Shown in pieces: positions 9,409-18,000 of a stretch of 64,000 nt of DNA (the first letter of the stretch is position 1; every line of letters begins with the position of its first letter). This stretch comes from CAVVFX01 sp963777595. Lineage in GTDB: Bacteria; Acidobacteriota; Terriglobia; Bryobacterales; Bryobacteraceae. Where the stretch lies: the NCBI GenBank assembly GCA_963777595.1, contig CAVZRE010000072.1, positions 80,967 through 144,966 of the forward strand, written 5' to 3'. The notes beneath the pieces are model-generated. The model made no database searches. It saw only the letters and a list, made by a program, of their open reading frames with translations, and was not told the origin of the DNA. Made by a program: the position numbers and the translations under genes.

Positions 9409-9819
9409 ATGAAGATCGGTATTGCACTGCTCACTCTAACGATCTCCTGCCTCGCCGCTCATCAGCCGGCTATTCCACCCGGATCGGCAATCTTCGTCGA
9501 TTCCCAAAATGGCTTCGACAAACTTCTGGACGCGGCCTTCCAGTCTCAGCACGTGCCCCTGCGAGTAGTCTCCTCGCCGGATAAAGCTGACTACACCTTC
9601 GATGGCGCCGTGATGCCGGTTTTTGACGTCGTGCAAACGAGATCAGGGCGTACCGTCGGCGACACGTCCGCAGAGGCTGTGAAGCTGACCTCCAAGTCCG
9701 GCGAGGTGATTTGGAGACACGCTGTTTCTCAACGAATTCTGAAGAAGGGCAGCCAGGCTGTCGCGGAAGATTGCGCCAGGCATATGAAGGAGCTGGTTTC
9801 CAAAGCCGCCAGGCCGTAA
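9409..9819 (+). CDS. Small secreted hypothetical protein
   Basis: 136 residues with an N-terminal export signal (MKIGIALLTLTISCLAAHQP). Cys-14 sits where a lipobox cysteine could be, but the preceding residues are a poor match, so lipoprotein status is uncertain. The body is a compact mixed alpha/beta sequence with a repeated hydrophobic strand pattern (AIFVDSQNGFDKLLDAAF ... LRVVSSPDKADYTFDG), resembling small periplasmic proteins of acidobacteria that I cannot name. It is divergent from the DUF1549 operon; the 86-base gap must hold both promoters. A TATGAT just upstream of the ATG and a TATATT on the opposite strand are possible -10 elements. Function unknown. Confidence 0.7.
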   Translation: MKIGIALLTLTISCLAAHQPAIPPGSAIFVDSQNGFDKLLDAAFQSQHVPLRVVSSPDKADYTFDGAVMPVFDVVQTRSGRTVGDTSAEAVKLTSKSGEVIWRHAVSQRILKKGSQAVAEDCARHMKELVSKAARP

Positions 9820-9941
9820 CGGCACTATCCCTATGGGAACCCGGAGGAATTGGCAACTTCGCTGATTCTCTGTAAAGTGAGATTTCCACTTGCGGAATCT
9901 GCAGAGGTCGCGGGTTTGCATGGGGCCGTCGAACTCCATTA

Positions 9942-9976
9942 ATGCAAAACCCCGCTGTGAAGAGCGGGGTCTGCAT
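9942..9976 (+). other. Two-part stem-loop upstream of the hydrophobic mini-ORF
   Basis: An inner 8-bp stem ACCCCGCT/AGCGGGGT (9949-9956 with 9963-9970, loop GTGAAG) is extended by an outer ATGCA/TGCAT (9942-9946 with 9972-9976) across a small internal loop. No poly-T follows, so it is not a clear terminator for the gene ending at 9819. It sits 15 bases before a strong GGAGG, suggesting a structured 5' leader or the 3' end of a small RNA. Confidence 0.55.
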
Positions 9977-10006
9977 ATTCGGAGTGGAAAGGAGGGCCTG
10001 ACCACT

Positions 10007-10087
10007 ATGGTCTTCTTAATGCTGCTCGTGCTCCTGCTACTACTCAGGAAACGACGGACTCGGGTTAAGATCGATTTCGAGATCTAA
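10007..10087 (+). CDS. Candidate 26-residue hydrophobic membrane peptide
   Basis: A short frame starts at ATG 10007, 11 bases after a strong AAAGGAGG (9988-9995). The peptide has an unbroken run of about twelve hydrophobic residues, mostly Leu, Val, Phe and Met, followed by a basic patch RKRRTRVK and an acidic tail. This is the architecture of small inner-membrane peptides and of type I toxin peptides. The same frame is open upstream to 9890, but that part overlaps the hairpin and looks non-coding. It is not followed by a gene on the same strand. Function unknown; real translation is likely but unproven. Confidence 0.5.
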   Translation: MVFLMLLVLLLLLRKRRTRVKIDFEI

Positions 10088-10160
10088 ATCGAACCGAGAG
10101 GGGTTGGCGTAGTTGTTTCCGCGACTCACCAGCCTCTCCAGCATCATCATAACACCCGCT

Positions 10161-11516
10161 CTACACCGACGGCAATCCCGCCAGCGCCATCGCGATCTCT
10201 TCCTCGGGATACTCGAAATTCCGTAGCTTCCCCGCATGGTAATCGATATAAGCCTGCATATCGAAGTGACCGTGACCGCAGAGATTAAACAGAATCGTCC
10301 GCCCGACGCCTTCCTCTTTCGCGCGCAGCGCTTCCCGAATGGCTCCGGCGACCGCATGGTTGGCTTCCGGCGCGGGAATAATCCCCTCCGCCCGCGCGAA
10401 CTGTACCCCTGCCGCGAAGGACTCCAGTTGCTGCACCGAACTTGCTTCAATCAACCCCAGGTCGAGCATGTGCGAAACCAGCGGACCCATGCCGTGATAA
10501 CGAAGTCCGCCCGCATGAAATCCGGGTGGAACAAACGTGCTGCCGAGCGTATGCATCTTGACCAGCGGAGTCAGATGCGCGGTGTCGCCAAAGTCATAAG
10601 TGAATTTCCCCTTGGTCAAACTCGGACAAGCCGCGGGTTCCACGGCCACCACGCGCGGATTGCCTCGCCCCTTCAGTTTGCGGCCGAGAAACGGCGTCAC
10701 CAATCCGGAGAAATTCGAGCCCCCGCCGGTGCATCCCACAATCACGTCCGGCTCCGCGCCGGCCATTTCCATCTGCTCCAACGCCTCCAGGCCGATCACG
10801 GTCTGATGCAACAGCACATGGTTGAGCACGCTGCCCAGGGCATACTTCGCCGTTGGGTCTCCGGCCGCGACCTCCACTGCTTCCGAGATCGCAATTCCCA
10901 GCGAACCCGATGAATTCGGGTGCTCAGCGAGGATCGCGCGTCCCGACTGAGTCTCGCTGCTCGGACTCGCAGTCACCGTCGCTCCGAACGTCTCCATCAT
11001 GGCGCGCCGGTAGGGCTTCTGATCGTAGCTCACGCGCACCATGTAGACCTTGCATTCCAGTCCGAAGAAGGCGCACGCCAGAGCCAGTGACGATCCCCAC
11101 TGTCCCGCGCCGGTCTCCGTAATCAGCCGTTTAGTCCCCTCCTGCTTGTTATAGAAAGCTTGCGGAACCGCGGTATTTGGTTTATGCGAGCCCGCCGGGC
11201 TGACGCCTTCGTATTTGTAATAGATCTTCGCCGGCGTGTCCAATGCGGCTTCCAACCGGCGCGCGCGAAACAGCGGCGACGGCCTCCACTGGGCATAAAC
11301 AGCCCGCACCGGATCAGGGATCTCGATTTCGCGATCCTGGCTGACCTCTTGCATGATCAGGCTCATCGGGAATAACGGCGCGAGATCGTCCGGTCCGATC
11401 GGCTTGTGCGTGCCCGGATGCAGCACCGCAGCGAGTGGCTTCGGCAGGTCAGGGACGATGTTATACCAGGCGCGCGGAATGCGATCTTCCGGCAAAAGAA
11501 ACTTCACGGTCTCCAT
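10161..11516 (-). CDS. trpB2: Tryptophan synthase beta-like protein (TrpB2 type)
   Basis: 451 residues, the longer TrpB2 form rather than the ~400-residue TrpB1. PLP-enzyme landmarks are present: the Schiff-base lysine in SPAGSHKPNTA, the phosphate-binding loop GCTGGGSNFSG, and TETGAGQWGSSLA. It condenses indole (or salvages free indole) with L-serine to tryptophan. There is no trpA next to it, which is usual for TrpB2. It is separated by only five bases from lysA upstream and is probably in one transcript with it and the PP2C phosphatase. Confidence 0.93.
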   Translation of the reverse strand: METVKFLLPEDRIPRAWYNIVPDLPKPLAAVLHPGTHKPIGPDDLAPLFPMSLIMQEVSQDREIEIPDPVRAVYAQWRPSPLFRARRLEAALDTPAKIYYKYEGVSPAGSHKPNTAVPQAFYNKQEGTKRLITETGAGQWGSSLALACAFFGLECKVYMVRVSYDQKPYRRAMMETFGATVTASPSSETQSGRAILAEHPNSSGSLGIAISEAVEVAAGDPTAKYALGSVLNHVLLHQTVIGLEALEQMEMAGAEPDVIVGCTGGGSNFSGLVTPFLGRKLKGRGNPRVVAVEPAACPSLTKGKFTYDFGDTAHLTPLVKMHTLGSTFVPPGFHAGGLRYHGMGPLVSHMLDLGLIEASSVQQLESFAAGVQFARAEGIIPAPEANHAVAGAIREALRAKEEGVGRTILFNLCGHGHFDMQAYIDYHAGKLRNFEYPEEEIAMALAGLPSV

Positions 11517-11521
11517 GTGCG

Positions 11522-12775
11522 CTATTGTACTGTCTCGCCTCGCACCAGATCAGCGAAACTTTCCCGCTCCCGCACGATGCGCCACCGGTCGCCGTCCACC
11601 AAAACCTCGGCCGCCCTGGGTCTCGAGTTGTAGTTCGACGATTGCGCGAAGCCGTATGCCCCGGCCGTCATCACCGCTAGATAGTCTCCCGGAAGGGCGT
11701 TCGCCAGTTGACGATTTCGCGCCAGGAAATCACCCGTCTCGCAAATGGGACCTACGACGTCAACCGTCACCGGAGGCAGCCCGTTTTGCCTCAACGGCAG
11801 GATCTCGTGATGGGCCTGGTACAACGACGGACGAATCAAGTCATTCATCGCCGCGTCCACAATCACGAATTCCTTATTGGGACTCTTTTTACGATGCAGC
11901 ACGCGCGTCAGCAAAGCGCCCGCCGTGCCCACAATCGAACGGCCCGGCTCGATCATCACCGCAAATCCGCTGCTCGCGATGCGCTCGTACATCGCCCGAA
12001 TGAACTCGCCGATTTCCGGGGCCCGGTCGGCAATCTGGTAAGCAATTCCCAGGCCGCCTCCAAGATCGATGTGGCGGATGGGAAGCCCGCAATCGCGCAA
12101 CCGTCCTGCCAGTGCGAGCACCTTCTCCGCCGCTTCAAGAATCGGCGCGGTATCGAGCAATTGCGAACCGATATGGCAGCTTACGCCTTCGGCGATCAGG
12201 TTGGGGAAATTGCGGGAGCGATGATACACGCCTTCCACCGCATCGAAATCGATGCCGAATTTGTGGTCGCGTAGGCCCGTCGCTATATAAGGGTGCGTTC
12301 GCGCGTCGACATCTGGATTCACGCGCAGTGAAAATTGAGCCTTCATCCCCAACCGCGAAGCTGTCAAATCAATCAGCGCGAGTTCACCCTCCGACTCGCA
12401 ATTGAAGCTGTGAATCCCCGATTTGAGCGCATACTCCACCTCTTCCGCGGTCTTGCCGACCCCCGAGAATACTACCTTCCCAGGGTCGCCGCCGGCCTGA
12501 AGGACACGATACAGCTCTCCTCCGGATACGATGTCGAAGCCCGACCCTTGTTTGGCTAACAGCGCCAGTACCGCCAGCGTCGAATTGGCTTTCACTGCGT
12601 AACAGACCGTGTGTGGAAGATCGGCAAAGGCGGCGTCGTAGGCCTGCCAGGCATCCAGAATGGATCGTGACGAATAGACGTAGCACGGAGTTCCGGCTTT
12701 CTTCGCGATGTCGGCGAGGGCTACGCCTTCGCAATAAAGAGTTTTGTCGCTATAGTTGAACAAGTCGCGAGTCAC
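11522..12775 (-). CDS. lysA: Diaminopimelate decarboxylase
   Basis: 417 residues, the expected length. It has the fold-III PLP decarboxylase signatures: the PLP lysine in CYAVKANSTLAVL, CHIGSQL, the glycine loop HIDLGGGLGI, EPGRSIVG and CETGDFLAR near the C-terminus, which supplies active-site residues from the second subunit. It converts meso-diaminopimelate to L-lysine, the last step of lysine synthesis. Its start overlaps the stop of the PP2C gene by four bases, and trpB2 follows after five bases. No other lysine genes are in the window. Confidence 0.95.
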   Translation of the reverse strand: MTRDLFNYSDKTLYCEGVALADIAKKAGTPCYVYSSRSILDAWQAYDAAFADLPHTVCYAVKANSTLAVLALLAKQGSGFDIVSGGELYRVLQAGGDPGKVVFSGVGKTAEEVEYALKSGIHSFNCESEGELALIDLTASRLGMKAQFSLRVNPDVDARTHPYIATGLRDHKFGIDFDAVEGVYHRSRNFPNLIAEGVSCHIGSQLLDTAPILEAAEKVLALAGRLRDCGLPIRHIDLGGGLGIAYQIADRAPEIGEFIRAMYERIASSGFAVMIEPGRSIVGTAGALLTRVLHRKKSPNKEFVIVDAAMNDLIRPSLYQAHHEILPLRQNGLPPVTVDVVGPICETGDFLARNRQLANALPGDYLAVMTAGAYGFAQSSNYNSRPRAAEVLVDGDRWRIVRERESFADLVRGETVQ

Positions 12776-14523
12776 TTCACTTTCATGACGATAAGGGTTT
12801 GATCGTCGAACAGGGTGGTGTTGAAACTATCGAGGTCGGCGAGAATCGCCTTGACCAGCGCTTCCGGTTTTTCCCAGCAGCGCTTGCGCACCACGCGGGA
12901 GAGCCGGCTTCTGCCATACTCCTTGCCTTCGGGGCTCATGTGATCGCTCACGCCGTCGGAATAAAGCACGATCAGATCCCCTGCCAACGTTTTGAATTCC
13001 ACCTCGTCGTATTCGCGGTCGGGCAGGAGTCCGATCGGCACGCCCTCCATCTTCAACTCGATCATCTGGTCGCCCCGGCAGATCAGCGGCACCGCACTAC
13101 CCGCGTTGGACATGGTGAGCATGTGTGAATGCGGATTCCAATGCAGCACCAGCAGCGTCACGTAACGCGCCTCAACCTTTCGTTCGATGAGCTTGGCATT
13201 GAGCGCCTTCATGAGCACAGCCGGACTCCGATGCCGGCGACCCATCGTCCGCATCAGTCCGCTGACGACCGCACCGTACAGGGCAGCCGCTGCGCCTTTC
13301 CCCGAGGAGTCGCCGAACGCGATGGTCGTATGCTCGTCGCGATGCTCGAAAAAATCGAAGATGTCGCCGCTGACCAGCCGCGCGGGCCGGAAGCCGATGG
13401 CTACTTCCATCCCATGCACCTCCGGCGCCTCGGTTGGCATCAGGATCGTCTGTAATTCGTGTGCGGCTACCAGGTCTTCCTGCATGTGCCGCTCGCGCTG
13501 CGCGATGTCCTGATACAACTGCGCATTCTCGATAGCGGCCGCGACTTGTGGCGCCAGCAGCACCAGCGTACGCTCATGATCGTCGGTGAAGTAGCCAAGT
13601 TGTTCGCTCTCCACGTCCATGACGCCGATCACTTTGTCGCGGAGGATCAGCGGCACCGCGATCTCCGAACGGATGTCCGGATGCGAAGCGATGTAACGTT
13701 CGTCGACGCTGGTATCATGTACGCGGATCGCCCGCCGGGCTTCCACAGCCGTTCCCGTGATCCCCTTGCCCAGCGCGACGTTGTCGGTGTTGACGCGCTG
13801 ATCGTACCGGATGCTGAAGCGATGGCGCAGAGCTTGCTGCTCTTCGTCCACCATCAGAATGCTGAAGGCGTCGTAGCTCATCAGAGTACGGACGCTGGTC
13901 GCGACGGTGCTGAGCAACTCGTCGAGCTCGAGGATCGAGCTGATCTCGTTGGAAATTTTGCGCAGCGTCTTCAGCGTGCGATACTGCCTTTCGGCACGCC
14001 GGTAGAGGCGCGCATTGTCGATTGCTGTTCCTACGCGCGAGGCGATAAGCCGTAGCATCGACCGGTCGTCTTCCTGATACACGCCCAGCCGAGTCGACTG
14101 CACGTCAATCACACCCACCAGGCGGCCGCGCGTAAGCATAGGCACTGCCAGTTCGGTCCGGACAGCGTCAATGGAACTGAGATAACGGTCGTCCAGACGC
14201 ACGTCCGGGACCAGAATGGCTTCCCTTTTTTGTGCTGCCGCGCCGGTGATGCCTTCCCCCAGATGGATGGAAAGGTTGCGTACCACTTCCTCGCGATGCC
14301 CCACCGCGTAACGGATCCGCAGGTCTTTCTCGCGTTCGTTGTAGAGGAGAATGGCGAAGAGTTCGTAATGTAGCACGCGGCGGACGATGTTGCTGACGTT
14401 CTGCAGCAGTTCGTCCAGGTCCAGCGTCTCCGTGGTGGCGGCCGACACTTCGAGCATGAAATCGAGCAGCTCGGCTCGCTCGCGAAAATGAAGTCGGGTC
14501 CGTCGGGGACTGGTTGTTGGCAT
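12772..14523 (-). CDS. GAF-GAF-PP2C (RsbU/SpoIIE-type) phosphatase
   Basis: 583 residues. Two GAF sensory domains (about 25-175 and 190-345) precede a SpoIIE/RsbU-type PP2C phosphatase (about 370-583) with metal-binding motifs FGDSSGKGAAAALYG and LYSDGVSDHMSPEG. Proteins of this type dephosphorylate anti-anti-sigma factors in partner-switching stress pathways; the GAF domains probably bind a small ligand or redox signal. No anti-sigma antagonist or kinase partner is nearby. There is no transmembrane segment, so it is cytosolic. It overlaps lysA by four bases, an odd pairing of a signalling gene with biosynthetic genes. Confidence 0.9.
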   Translation of the reverse strand: MPTTSPRRTRLHFRERAELLDFMLEVSAATTETLDLDELLQNVSNIVRRVLHYELFAILLYNEREKDLRIRYAVGHREEVVRNLSIHLGEGITGAAAQKREAILVPDVRLDDRYLSSIDAVRTELAVPMLTRGRLVGVIDVQSTRLGVYQEDDRSMLRLIASRVGTAIDNARLYRRAERQYRTLKTLRKISNEISSILELDELLSTVATSVRTLMSYDAFSILMVDEEQQALRHRFSIRYDQRVNTDNVALGKGITGTAVEARRAIRVHDTSVDERYIASHPDIRSEIAVPLILRDKVIGVMDVESEQLGYFTDDHERTLVLLAPQVAAAIENAQLYQDIAQRERHMQEDLVAAHELQTILMPTEAPEVHGMEVAIGFRPARLVSGDIFDFFEHRDEHTTIAFGDSSGKGAAAALYGAVVSGLMRTMGRRHRSPAVLMKALNAKLIERKVEARYVTLLVLHWNPHSHMLTMSNAGSAVPLICRGDQMIELKMEGVPIGLLPDREYDEVEFKTLAGDLIVLYSDGVSDHMSPEGKEYGRSRLSRVVRKRCWEKPEALVKAILADLDSFNTTLFDDQTLIVMKVK

Positions 14524-14537
14524 TCAGTTAGATTGCT

Positions 14538-14846
14538 TCACTCTGGTGCGTAGCGTTCTTCAGCTGCGGTGGAACAAGAAGCAGACTCGTCGGCAACGGC
14601 ACTCCCCGATTGCAAGAGGTCGTACTCGTCGCGAGCGGCGACCGGCGGACACATCTTGTCCCGCCTGTTTTCATATTCGCATGCTGCGGCAACTCTTTTG
14701 GCGCTTTCTGTTGGCTTGCGCCCCCAAGCCACAAGCAAAGCCACAAGCAAAGACACAAGAATGTACCAGCCAATCTTCGCATCCCGCAGGAGGTATTTGT
14801 CACCAGTTGTGTCGCGCCCCTTCCCGGGTTCCTCGCAGCTCCGCAC
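14538..14846 (-). CDS. Possible small single-pass membrane protein
   Basis: A frame ending 14 bases before the PP2C start codes for a clear membrane helix (IGWYILVSLLVALLVAWGRK) followed by about 65 polar residues with a coding-like composition. The start is uncertain: the GTG at 14846 is one option (about 102 residues), and the frame is open to 14924. Part of the helix is encoded by a tandem 12-base repeat (about 14737-14760), which could create hydrophobic sequence by chance. An overlapping frame (14528-14854) is a less convincing alternative. Treat as tentative. Confidence 0.35.
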   Translation of the reverse strand: MRSCEEPGKGRDTTGDKYLLRDAKIGWYILVSLLVALLVAWGRKPTESAKRVAAACEYENRRDKMCPPVAARDEYDLLQSGSAVADESASCSTAAEERYAPE

Positions 14847-15075
14847 CAGAGCATGCGGTGTACAATAACTGCTGCGTGTTATAAAGAATACATTAACGGC
14901 TCGTTGCACGGCGTGCAAGAACAATCAAGTGCTTCCGGCGCAAGCTTATTTCGCCCGGTCAGAGACCTCAAAATGCCAAATTTCCCGCTCATGACGATGC
15001 CCTTACCGGCAGCTTGTCCGTGGACGTCGCGCCGGAGCCGCCAGATATGGACATAGATATCGGCCGGAGGAAACG
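14847..15075. other. Upstream region of the NRPS gene
   Basis: The gap between the PP2C operon and the NRPS holds no convincing gene. It contains TATAAC on the minus strand near 14875-14885, which could serve the PP2C operon, and the NRPS ribosome-binding site GGAGG at 15066-15070. I see no recognisable operator or riboswitch. Confidence 0.4.
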
Positions 15076-18000
15076 TTGGATTTTCTAGCGCGGGAAGAAT
15101 CCAGGTCTACCCCTGCCACTTTCACGCTTCGCCAGCTGGATTTCGCTCGACTGCCGCTAGACGACCCTGAACAGCTGCTCACGACGCGCGCATTCGCTCA
15201 GTGGACAGAGTCGGCGCCACACGCGACTGCCATCCGATGGCGCCGGCAGACCTGGAGCTATCACACGCTGTCCGAGCGAAGCAACGCAATTGCCTACGGG
15301 CTGACGCGCCGTGGGCTCAAGCGTGGCGGCGTCGTGGCTGTCACCGGAGATCCGTCGTTCGGGCTGATTGCCGCACTTCTAGGGGTGCTTCAGAGCGGCG
15401 GAATTCTTCTGCCTCTTGATCCCAGGCTTCCTCTGCGCCGGCGACAGGTGATGCTGCGGGAGGCCCACGCCGCTTTCCTGTTGTCCGTGGGCCACGATTG
15501 CGCGTGCGAGTCGATCGCCCGGATCGCGATCGACCCTGACATCGGCTTCTTTCCGGATCTCCAGGTAAGCCCCGGCCCTTGGCTCTCGCATCCCAGGCCC
15601 GGCGATCCTGCCTACGTGTTCTTCACATCCGGGTCAACGGCTACTCCGAAAGGCGTCCTGGGCTGCCATAAATCGCTGGCGCACTTCCTGAACTGGCAGC
15701 GGGACACATTCTCGATCGAGCCGGCAGACCGGATCGCGCAACTGACCGCCCTTTCGTTCGATCCGGTGCTGAGAGACGTCTTCCTCCCGCTCAGCAGCGG
15801 CGGAATCCTTTGTCTGCCGGACCGCGTGGTGGCTGGAGGCGGTGCATGCGATTTCGCTGAATGGATGTTTCGTGAAGCGATTTCCGTTTTGCACACCGGA
15901 CCTTCGCTCGCACAAGCTTTCTTGGATACCATCGATGTTCCAGTTGAATTACCGGATTTGCGCTGGGTGTTCTTTGCCGGTGAACCGCTACAGAGTTCGT
16001 TAGTTGAGCGCTGGAGAAAGGCTTTTCCGGGAAGGTACCAGGTGGTCAACCTGTACGGCCCCACGGAAACCACCATGGCGAAGCTATATTTTACGGTCCC
16101 GGATCCGCCGCTGCCCGGCGTTCAGCCCCTGGGATGTCCTCTGCCGCAGACGCAGGCGCTGGTGCTGGATGGGGCCGGAGAAGTGTGCGCCTGTGGCGAA
16201 GCCGGAGAGATCGTCATCCGGACACCTTTTCGCACGCTCGGCTATCTGAATTCGCCCGCCGAGCAGGCTTCGCGATTCACCCTGAACCCAAACCGTGACG
16301 ACCCGGCTGATCTGCTGTTCAAGACCGGTGACCGCGGTCGCTACCGCGAAGACGGCAACCTGGAGTTCCTGGGACGCCTCGACGATCAGGTGAAAATCCG
16401 AGGAGTATTGGTCAACCCCACCTCGGTCATGGATGTTCTGGAGCAGCACCCCGAAGTCCGGTATTCCTTCGTTTTCGCGAAAGATGACGTCCTGAAGGCC
16501 TTCGTCGTTTGCCGCAAGGAAAGTGCCACGACCGCTGCCGAATTGCGGCTGCATCTGGCCGATTATCTACCTACGTCGAACGTACCTGTAAACATTCATT
16601 TACTGGAGCGGCCTCCGCTTCAACCCAACGGGAAAATCGATCGCACCGCGCTCCTGGCTGGCGAAGAGTCCAGCTCGGTGCTTTCGCCCATTTCCGGGCT
16701 TCCGCGGAACGATATCGAGCAGGCGCTTACGGCCATATGGACCAACCTGCTCCTCCGCGAGCAGATCGGCATTCACGACGATTTCTTTGAGTTGGGCGGT
16801 CACTCACTCACTGCCATCCGGATACTCGCCAGGGTTCGCTCCCGGTTCAAAACCGAACTCGAGATCCGCGATTTTTTTGCAGCGCCGACGATCGCACAGA
16901 TGGCCCATCTCATCGAACAGCGCCGGGGCGGCTTGGCTGCGTCCACGCCCTCGGCCGAAAAGGTCGTCGAATCGCCGGTCGAAGCCGCCGGTCGAGTCGT
17001 CGCACCGGCCCCGCCTGACACCGTCTACCCGCGCGGCAGCGTGCCTGAATTATTCGAAAGACAGGTAAAGGAGCGCCCGCAAGCCGTAGCGCTGGTGCAT
17101 CGGGATCGCAGGATCACGTACCAGGAACTGGATCTGCTCGCCAACAGTTTCGCTCATGAACTTTTCCGGCGGGACCTCCCCGCGGAAGCAATCGTCGCCC
17201 TGGCGATGGACCGCTCTCCCGAACTGGTCGCCGCCATGCTTGGCGCCCTCAAGGCTGGAGCAGCCTACTTGCCCCTGGATTCGTCCTACCCTCCCGAGCG
17301 TCTCCAGTTGCTTCTCGCAGACTCCTCGGCACGCCTCCTGATCACCCAAGCTTCCCTGATGGAGCGTTTTCCTCACTGGTCCGGAGCCACTTTGCTCGCC
17401 GGCGACCTCCCGGTTGTCGATCAGCCTGCGCCTCAGGTGACCCTTACGCCTGAGAGCCTCGCCTACGTGATGTATACGTCCGGCTCGACCGGCATGCCTA
17501 AGGGGGTGGAGATTCCGCATCGCGGTATCATTCGCCTGGTGTTCGGAAACGATTACGCCCGATTCGGACCCGACCGCGTCTTTCTCCAGATGGCGCCCGT
17601 TTCCTTCGATGCTTCCACGTTTGAGATCTGGGGCGCGCTCCTCCACGGCGGAACGTGCGTGCTGTATCCGGAAATCATCCCCACCCCGAGCGCGCTAGCG
17701 GCCGTGTTGCGGAGCGAGGCGGTCACCACGCTTTGGCTCACCTCTTCGTTGTTCAATGCGTTAATCGATGATGACCCGATGGTCTTGAAAACAGTCGAGC
17801 AACTTCTGATCGGCGGCGAGGCGCTTTCTGTTTCGCATGTGGCGCGAGCGCTCGAGAAATTACCGGATACTCAATTGATTAACGGCTACGGCCCTACCGA
17901 GTGCACCACCTTTGCCTGTTGCTACCCGATTCCCCGCTGTTGGACCAGCACCCCAAATACAATTCCCATCGGGCGGCCCATTGCCCGAACCGAGGTTCAC

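Noticed and set aside
14735..14761. Tandem 12-base repeat (CACAAGCAAAGC-like) as a regulatory iteron upstream of the NRPS
   Set aside because: Only two full copies and a partial one; it falls inside a possible membrane-helix coding region and is far from the NRPS start.
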